Position numbers and translations under genes: made by a program
Assembly (NCBI RefSeq): GCF_022682495.2
Contig: NC_071394.1
Span: forward strand, 30,538,470-30,602,469
From: Desmodus rotundus
Taxonomy: Eukaryota > Chordata > Mammalia > Chiroptera > Phyllostomidae
Direction of reading: 5' to 3'
Length of the DNA stretch: 64,000 bases
In this document: positions 57,381 to 64,000 of the stretch, in pieces
Layout: every line of letters starts with the position of its first letter
How positions within the stretch are numbered: position 1 is the stretch's first letter
The notes under the pieces: generated by a model
The model's input: only the letters and a program-made list of their open reading frames with translations
Told to the model about the DNA's origin: nothing
Database searches by the model: none

Positions 57381-58602
57381 AGTGGAGGTCACTATTCTGT
57401 CACTTTCCATGTTCAGCTTACATCAGAGTGCCTCTTTTCTCAGTGAAATTAAAACTCAGATTCACCAGGTCAGACCATTCCATATGCTAGTGAGGAAAAG
57501 CAGAAGGGATCCGAGGCGACTGGTATATTGGCAGCTCCGAGTAGAGTGAGCAGGAAAAACAATGTGTAAGTGCCCAGGGGTGCCAAGCTCCAGGGATGAA
57601 TCAGTTTGTGCAGCTGGGAGTCAGTGGCAGCCAGCCTACCGATTTCACACAGGAAGCAGCATCCATGGAGCAACACAAACCAGGGCAGGAGAAAGATACC
57701 TTGTGAGCCCCAAAGCTGGGCACGATGGTGTAGACAAGGTGAAACAGTGTCTGTTTAAATTCGGATGTTCCAGGACTACAGGGTGTACATAAGCAATTAT
57801 TTGTAATAATCCAAATCACCTACACTTAGGACTTGGTAGTGATTTCCAGAGCAACAGAGAAATAGGATTTGTTTAGATAAATTATGCAAAGGAGAGAAAG
57901 CATCAGCACTCATGGAAATAGCTATGTGGAGATATCTGTAGGCAGTTTTGGATCTCAAGCTTATTTACTTAAAGAATGAATGAACAGCTTGTATGTCTCT
58001 CCTACAGAAGGGATAAAATTTAGTAAAAAGGCAACAAAATTTGGATTTGACCCTAGTATCTGGTCAAAATATGCTCTCCAGCTTATCGTCAGCCTTGCTC
58101 TGTGAAAGGCTGAATAGCCAAGTTCAGACTTCAGTGTCATTTCTGGCTCCCTGGACTTGTGTATGATCCACGCTCTCATGACCATGTTACATGAACTTTG
58201 CAGTCAAGAAGCATATAATTTCTGTTACACACACATGGCACGTCATCTGGATTTACTGTTCATCATCACTTTCAAATATAGGTAACCTTCTAGACGTAAC
58301 TTGTCATGAATATCTTCTTTCTCGCTCTATTTGTTGAAATTCTATCAGTCAAAGGTAAAATTTAGATAATGTAATTGCAAAGTAAAATCTGTATCTCTCA
58401 TGATAATTATAGACAATGTTGGCAAAATATATTTATCAACGTGGAAGGATTGTGTCACTGTTGTGAACTTTAAACACTGGTTACAAAAGAGGATGAAGAT
58501 GCGATCCCAAGTTTGTAATTAAGGGAGGAAAATCTGAATAGATAAAACACCAAAAGCCACATACAAAATGTTGATGATTATTATCTCTGGATTTAGGATT
58601 AT
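57381..58602. other. Unassigned sequence
   Basis: No repeat or exon recognised. Overlapping open frames at 57470-57819 on both strands are of unknown meaning. Confidence 0.4.
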
Positions 58603-58614
58603 AGGATTTCTGTT

Positions 58615-58846
58615 GCCCTGGCCAGGTGATTCAGTTGGTTGGAGCATTGTCCCATACACCGAAAGGTTGTGGGTTCTATTCCAGGTCAGGGCATATACCT
58701 AGGGTACAGGCTTGATCGCTGTTTCTTGTACTCACAGGAAGCAATCAATGTCTCTCTCTCTCTCTCTCTCTCTCTCCCTCCCTCCCCTTCCTTCCTTTCT
58801 CTCTAAAAGCAATGAACATGTCCTCAGGTGAGGTTTTTCTAAAAAA
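58615..58846 (+). mobile_element. VES-type tRNA-derived SINE (bat), older copy
   Basis: It opens 'gccctggccaggtgattcag', keeps 'gggttctattccaggtcagg' (B box and following VES motif) and 'gcaatcaatgtctctctctc', and has a TC-rich tail (58749-58802). The A box is changed. A 10-bp duplication aggatttctg flanks it (58603-58612 and 58847-58856). Confidence 0.9.
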
Positions 58847-58856
58847 AGGATTTCTG

Positions 58857-59771
58857 ACTTGTTTTTAATTAATTTTTTGTATATTACAAAATGTTATTCA
58901 TATGGTTATTAAAATAAAATTATTTAAAATGTAAAAAAATAAATGAAAGAGTAAACAAAGTAATTATGTGTCATAATTAAAGAGATAAGGTGAGGAATTA
59001 ACAGTCCTACTGAAAGTAGCAGGCTAGGAATTTGCATGAGAAAAAATAGGACTGTGGAAGTGATCTGTGAGGAGGAAAGGAGATGGTTAAATATTTCAGG
59101 AATGTTGAGTGTAGGGGTGAAAGGGGGTTATGTGTTACATGCACAGCTGAAGAAGTCACACTAATGTAACACACAGGGAAGAAGAGTTACGGAGATAGCA
59201 CTGGAAGACGGCAGCAGAGTCTCAGATGAGATGAAAGGGAGAGAACAGGTGAATATGTATTTCATGGTCCCATATTGAGAAGAAAATATATAATTGTTGG
59301 GAATAAACAACATGCAGCAAGAAGACAATGGAGAAAATTATAGAGCTACTTCTTTTTGGATATCAAAATCCTGGTGATCAAAGTGCTGGCTTCAAATAAA
59401 ATCTGTTTTAATAGGAAAAAAGGGTAAAGGAGCAGGAAAGTTTTGGGAAAATGAACAAAAGGGGGAAAAATGAAAATAATAAAAACTGTAGCTCATTGTA
59501 GGAAAACTAAATTCCAAATCTGTGGAAGGAGCAGTGACACTGAGCCTGAGACAGCAAAGGGCAGAAAGAGGGTGCTCACAGGAGGGCTGGAAAGAGTCGA
59601 TAAAGTGTGAATGTGACAAGCATGGAGGAAAGGAACCTGCACATTGGAACATAGGATTGAAAGAGTGTACGCGTACAGAACCCTAGAGGATAAAAGTTGG
59701 TATTTCAGACAAGAAAAAACTTCAAAAGGTATTGCTCGAGATGCTATTCATACAGACCACTACAGGAATTT

Positions 59772-59814
<43 letters not shown>

Positions 59815-60007
59815 GATATATATGTACATTTAATGAAAGTTTATGAAATAAACTTAAATAAACTTCATAATTTAATGAAAATTATGTCACCTTTGGTGAA
59901 AGATATACAATTGACTTTGAAATGTAAGAAAACAACTAGTATTTAAATAAAATTGTCCTAAAAGAGATGGGGAAAAAAATGAGGAAGGAGATGACACATC
60001 CTACAGG
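58857..60007. other. Unassigned sequence
   Basis: No repeat recognised except an (AT)n tract listed separately. Frame 59644-59946 (100 codons) is open only because it reads through the AT tract as Ile-Tyr. Confidence 0.4.
59774..59811. repeat. (AT)19 microsatellite
   Basis: A perfect AT dinucleotide run of 38 bases, itself a perfect palindrome, flanked on both sides by the same 'tttggatata' text. Confidence 0.95.
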
Positions 60008-60183
60008 CCAGTAGCTCTCCCCCTTGGCTGCATGTTAGAATCCCATGAGAGCTTTTTTTAACCATAACAGTGTGGGGGCCCCAGCCCCAGATATTCCCAA
60101 TTAATGTTTGGGGTGGGCTTCCAGCATCATTTGCAAAGCCCTACCAGGAGAACCTAGTATGCAGCCAGGATACAAACCACTGC
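60008..60183 (+). mobile_element. hAT-Charlie nonautonomous element, MER5A-like
   Basis: 'ccagtagctctcccccttgg', 'ctgcatgttagaatcccatg', 'ggggccccagccccagatat' and 'caggatacaaaccactgctg' follow MER5A from end to end. Confidence 0.75.
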
Positions 60184-60667
60184 TGCATCCCCACAAGATG
60201 CTAGTGGTAAGAAGGAATGCATCTGTTAGCTAAGAAACATGAAAATTGACTGAAATTTAAAATTTAGAATCAATCAATAGGGAAACTCTAGGAAAGCAGC
60301 ATCAGGATAAGGGTGAGATCAGAAGCCAGGGAGGTAGTGTGGGGGGTAACGCAAAGCAATGAGCTGGGAGCCAATGCTGCGCCCACCCCACGAGTGTCAC
60401 TGTGTAACCAGAGTAACCAGTTGTTACTCCAGCACTTATTGTTGGACTAGATGGACTCGAAGCTCACCTAGCGCTAAAAGTTTATGACTTTATCATAGCT
60501 CTTCAAAAACATCAACAAACCCTCAAGTGGAACAAAGTTAAAAATCTCAAAAAGCAAAATAGAGTATATCAGATGCACTTAATGGAGTTCATGAATAGGT
60601 GAACGAAAGGAGAAGAAATGAAAGCCAAACCACCAAACACAGGAGTGAAGAAAAGGAGTTTATAGGT
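60184..60667. other. Unassigned sequence
   Basis: Nothing recognised. Confidence 0.35.
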
Positions 60668-60770
60668 ACCTAAGATGTATGCTCCCAGAGGGCAGGAAGC
60701 TTGTCTGCCTTGTTCCCAGCATATTCCCAAATACCTAGAACAATGCCCAGCTTATAGTAAAAGATGGGGA
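60668..60770 (+). repeat. LINE-2 3' end
   Basis: 'agatgtatgctcccagaggg', 'caggaagcttgtctgccttg' and 'tacctagaacaatgcccagc' match the L2 3' end closely. Confidence 0.75.
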
Positions 60771-61489
60771 ATGCCAGATTTTTAAACAGTAACACACTGA
60801 GCACTGGTCTGGAAAGTGTTGTGGAGGACATGGTCAAAGTAAAAGATACCCAAATAGTGCAAAGTATTCACATGTCATCAGCATCACTTAACTATATGAT
60901 TGATATCTCCCAAAGGGATTGCCATCAACTTATCTTGATCATATCACATGCAGTAAGCACACCAGGGCACAGTTCACGTGAAACATTGGCTTGAAGCTAA
61001 GTGTGGTGACGTGGAATTAATTCACATATTGAAAGGACTTTAAAGCAGTACAGTACCTGCCAAGTTCCTTCTTTCTACTCAGCCAAACACATGTGCTTTT
61101 CCAAGGAAGAAGGCCAAGAGACCTTGATCATGAATCCGTATTTGTATTGCAGGATCATTCCTGAGGGAGCACCTCAATTATCATCAAAAACTTCCCCAAT
61201 TAGCTCCAAAGGCTCCAAGGTTTAGCCCCAATTTTTTTTTTCACCAAGTAATCCTGGTTCTCTAATGTATAACTCACAACTTTCTGGTATAGTCACGTTA
61301 ACAAGGAGTCTACATGTACCTATCTGTAGTTCAGACTTTATGGATTTAATTAAGCCACCTTATCTCCCTTCATCACCCACAAATCAAGGGCTTCAATAAA
61401 AAAATGAGGTAGACCAACTCAGAGATCCAGTGCATTGTCAGAGAAGGCTGGCCAGTAAGTTGGGCCAAGTTTTTCAGGGTTTGACACAG
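60771..61489. other. Unassigned sequence
   Basis: No repeat or exon recognised. Confidence 0.4.
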
Positions 61490-61650
61490 CATTCCTTTCA
61501 TCCAGCAGCCAACGCACTTGTATTGAACACCTGTATTGGGCATTGTACTAAGGATGGGGGCTAGAAAGATTACGAGGTCAAGGTGTCTCCCCAGAGGGCT
61601 TCATGGTCATGGGAGAGACAGTTCCATGCTAAGCAGTAAAGGAAAAGAAA
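61490..61650 (+). repeat. Ancient mammalian interspersed repeat, family unassigned, 5' part
   Basis: 'gtattgaacacctgtattgg', 'gcattgtactaaggatgggg', 'gctagaaagattacgaggtc' and 'atggtcatgggagagacag' match the opening of the family (ttgagcacctactgtgtgcc / ggatacaaagatgaataag / agtgggggagacagac). Confidence 0.5.
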
Positions 61651-61659
61651 GACAATGTA

Positions 61660-61805
61660 TTTGTTAAATAGCTGCTGGAGACCAGGCTCTGTGTGATACA
61701 TATCATCTACTGTCCTTTATTTATTTTCAGTCTTTTTTACAAATAAGAAAACTGAGGTTCAAAGAGGGTATTTACTTACCCAAAGTCTTGAAACTAAGTG
61801 TAGCC
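61660..61805 (-). repeat. MIR SINE, antisense
   Basis: 'tctactgtcctttatttatt', 'tacaaataagaaaactgagg' and 'ttcaaagagggtatttactt' are reverse-complement MIR core. Confidence 0.65.
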
Positions 61806-61879
61806 TAGTGGGATGGGGACCCCAATTTGTCCTCACTGAAAATTCATTTCCTTGCCCCTGTACCATACTCAGATGCAAT

Positions 61880-62040
61880 TTTCAGAAACTTAAAATAACA
61901 GTGAGTGATGAAGGCTATGCTAGTAGTAGTTTGAACAAAGAGCTCCCGGAGCACAAAGGGTGCAGTGAAATGGTGACTAGGCGAGGAAGGGGGTCAGGGA
62001 AGGCATCACCGAGGATGTGACATTTGAGCTGGGCCATGTT
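61880..62040 (+). repeat. Ancient mammalian interspersed repeat, family unassigned, later part
   Basis: 'ggtcagggaaggcatcaccg', 'aggatgtgacatttgagctg' and 'ggccatgttaaacagctgg' match the later part of the family at 61490, so one ancient copy may be interrupted by the MIR at 61660. Confidence 0.5.
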
Positions 62041-62808
62041 AAACAGCTGGAGTCAGTCCTGCTGGATTACTAATGTGTTGATTTTTTGACTACACCTCTT
62101 GGGCACTTACCAGAGCCACAAAGTGAAGGAAGCAATAATTCTTCTCTGGCCACCAAAACTGCTGAAATGGAGTCACCTGCTATTTCTACACCCACTGGTT
62201 TCACACAGAGAGTTTCTCAAATAAGGTTGCAGCTAAAGGATGTTAGCTTAGGGAGCAGCAGGTGTGTGCACGGAGAGGGGTATGGGCCATGTCCGATGGG
62301 AGGGGGAGTGCGGTGGTGCTTTGGAGTCCCTCCTGTTTGCAAGCTGGGGCTGAAGGTACCCAGGTTAGATAGATGGAAGCGAACAGCGACAAAAAGGATT
62401 TACATATGGAGTGTTTTCGTCTGAGAGTTGTTTTAGAAAGAAAGATCTCAAGCATGGATTTTTTTTTTTTTAAGCAGACTTTCTGTTTACCTATTGACGA
62501 TAAATCAACAGGACTCCATGGCAGCCAAATGGGTTGAATGTGCTGCTTCATTTTTCCCGTTAAGTCCGAGGAGAGTCCCAGAAATGGAAAAAATAAGGCA
62601 TGAAACTTCAGTGGAGCAAAATTTGGAAAAATGTGTGTGATCCACTGAACAAAAGACACTGGGGTGGACATTAATGGAAAGTACGTTAGAGTACATGATG
62701 GAAAGTTTAGTAACTGGGGACTCCGAAAGTGAAGGAAAATAATGGAATGCCCACATAAAGCACATAGAATCACCAAGAGGAGGCGGAAAGGGAAGATATT
62801 GAAAAGGT
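62041..62808. other. Unassigned sequence
   Basis: No repeat or exon recognised. Most of the 232-codon minus frame (62243-62941) lies here, but it begins inside the L1 that follows, which argues against a gene. Confidence 0.4.
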
Positions 62809-62816
62809 TTTTAAAG

Positions 62817-63034
62817 CACTTTACTTCCAGTGCCCACCTGGCACCATACCGAGTTTTCACAATGTTGTTAACTGTATTCCCTATGCTGTACTTCACTTCC
62901 CCGTGACTATTTATAACATCCCGGGGGAACACTTTGTACATTATGTGATTGTCTAACCGCTATCCTATACCAAAACCAATACAAAATAATATTAAAAGTA
63001 AATTGTAATTAAAAATTAAAAATGTTTTAAAACA
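62817..63034 (+). mobile_element. Short LINE-1 insertion with 5' inversion (twin priming)
   Basis: From about 62921 to 63034 the sense strand reads the last L1 bases (acactttgtacattatgtga, ttgtctaaccgctatcctat, then A-rich text). From 62817 to about 62920 the complement reads the segment just upstream in L1 (gtgaagtacagcatagggaa, tacagttaacaacattgtga, ggtgccaggtgggcactgga). The two are nearly contiguous in the element but opposite in orientation, the signature of twin priming. An 8-bp repeat, ttttaaag, flanks it (62809-62816 and 63035-63042). Confidence 0.65.
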
Positions 63035-63042
63035 TTTTAAAG

Positions 63043-63199
63043 TGCTCTGACCTTTCTCTACAGGCAGTTAAAGCGCAAGCAGGCAAGAGTCGAATAACTG
63101 CAGCCAAGTGGGAGAAGCAGGGCCTGGCCGAGCAGTTTCAGGCTGATCTCCCCGCTACCGGCTTTGCCCCGTATGAATGCTTCTCCCCACCGTGACCAG
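63043..63199. other. Unassigned sequence
   Basis: A GC-richer short segment with several CpGs (gctaccggctttgccccg near 63155). Nothing identified. Confidence 0.3.
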
Positions 63200-63460
63200 T
63201 GCTTCCCCTAAAATGCAGACCTGATGATAGCGCTCCTCTACTGAAATGCCTTCAAAGACCTAGTCTCAAGAACAAATCCAAATTCCTTGGCGTGCTGTGT
63301 AGAAACCATCGTTGCTCTCTCCTTTCCCAACACGCACTTCATTCTTTCATCATGCTGAACGGTCTGCAGATTCCCCCCAGCTCAACCCTGAACATTGAGC
63401 AGACTGTTTCTCTTAACCTGGAAGGCCACATGCCACCATCTGCCTTTTTTCTCCTAGTTC
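63200..63460 (+). repeat. LINE-2 fragment
   Basis: 'taaaatgcagacctgatgat', 'gcgctcctctactgaaatgc', 'caaatccaaattccttggcg' and 'cgttgctctctcctttccca' match L2 (gcaaatctgatcatgtcact / cctgcttaaaacccttcag / aagtccaaactccttagc). The 110-codon frame here is L2 residue. Confidence 0.7.
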
Positions 63461-63789
63461 CCGTTCCTTCATTCTTTCATCTAGCATTGATTAGGCCGGG
63501 CTGTGGGCTGGGCGTAAACAGGAAGCAGTGATGGAGATGGGGATGGCCCTGGCTCCGTGGGATTCATGGCCTGGCTTGGTTGTTATCACTTCCTTCACGA
63601 AGTGAAGGCTCCAAGGCTGGATTGGCTGCCCCCTCATCTCAAAGTACCATAAATAAACGATTGACTTTTCATAGTTAATTAGTTAATAGTTAATTATAGT
63701 TTAGTATATAACTAATTAAATATTTAAAACTAGGGCCATAAAAGACCATAAAAAATACCATTTCCAATGGTACAGTTTTCCTAACACCA
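63461..63789. other. Unassigned sequence
   Basis: Nothing recognised. Short AT palindromic text (gttaattagttaatagttaa) lies near 63675-63694. Confidence 0.35.
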
Positions 63790-63895
63790 TTTGCCGCTGT
63801 TTGGCTCAACAAACATTTACTGGGCATCTGAAGATCATTAAGACACTCTCTGACCTTAAGGAGTTTGCAGTTCAGGAAGGCAAACAAAGATATAA
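63790..63895 (+). repeat. Ancient mammalian interspersed repeat, family unassigned, 5' part
   Basis: 'ctcaacaaacatttactggg', 'ctctgaccttaaggagtttg' and 'cagttcaggaaggcaaacaa' match the opening of the family at 61490. Confidence 0.5.
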
Positions 63896-64000
63896 ATTTT
63901 AATATAATTTTAAAATATATAAATGTATAACTAATTATAGTGTCAGAGGATGTTTTGAATGTTTCGTCTGAACAAATCTTTCAATATTTACAAGAATTCT

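Noticed and set aside
59644..59946. 100-codon frame with an Ile-Tyr repeat
   Set aside because: Translation of the (AT)19 microsatellite.
62243..62941. 232-codon open frame on the minus strand, the longest in the window
   Set aside because: Its first about 40 codons are translated L1 3' UTR from the inverted L1 segment, and the rest shows no domain or repeat. It is taken as a chance frame and used as a caution for the 202-codon frame.
1..64000. An undescribed multi-gene system (defence, biosynthetic or similar)
   Set aside because: No cluster of intact open frames, no shared orientation and no recognisable enzyme set. The content is that of mammalian repeat-rich non-coding DNA.

Overview
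The window is vertebrate nuclear DNA without a recognisable host gene. It is AT-rich, has no operon-like packing, and is full of fossil mammalian transposons. The lineage is most likely a bat, probably Yangochiroptera. Two tRNA-derived SINEs have the head of the bat VES family (19646 and 58615), and several LINE-1 3' ends have the form I associate with bat L1 (29060, 37335, 55030). No tool was run. All family names come from recognising sequence by eye, and subfamily names are approximate.

Layout. 1-6.1 kb holds MIR and L2 fossils, an L1 3' end with target-site duplication (TSD), a purine microsatellite and a MER20-like hAT element with an internal hairpin. 7.6-8.7 kb holds two L1 3' ends back to back. 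10.1-13.3 kb holds an antisense MaLR LTR, an L1/HAL1 ORF1 scrap, MER5A and a promoter-bearing LTR fragment. 15.6-16.5 kb is an MLT1-type LTR split by a younger antisense LTR. 18.2 kb carries a perfect 58-bp tandem duplication. 19.6 kb holds a VES SINE with a 15-bp TSD. 20-21.2 kb and 24.9-29.2 kb are L1-rich, including one copy lacking the middle of ORF2. 31.2-34 kb has a 162-base polypurine run after an L2, an antisense L1 and an AT-rich tract with a perfect 22-bp inverted repeat. 36.3-40.8 kb holds a 121-bp TG...CA element, a young L1 apparently nested in an old one, and a head-to-head pair of L1/HAL1 ORF1 copies. 41-46 kb is LTR-dense. 50-55 kb holds more L1, an MLT1-like LTR and MIR. 56.8-63.9 kb holds L2, MIR, MER5, a second VES, an (AT)n tract and a short 5'-inverted L1.

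Coding content. The only open frames with a recognisable protein are decayed L1 ORF1 segments near 38.5-40.4 kb. A 202-codon open frame on the minus strand at 29164-29772 keeps several CpGs and is unexplained. Other open frames can be attributed to repeats, low-complexity DNA or chance. The region therefore reads as intergenic or intronic sequence. I found no new gene system. The points of interest are transposon structures (HAL1-type elements, nested insertions, 5' inversion, microsatellites grown from LINE tails) and a few unexplained segments.
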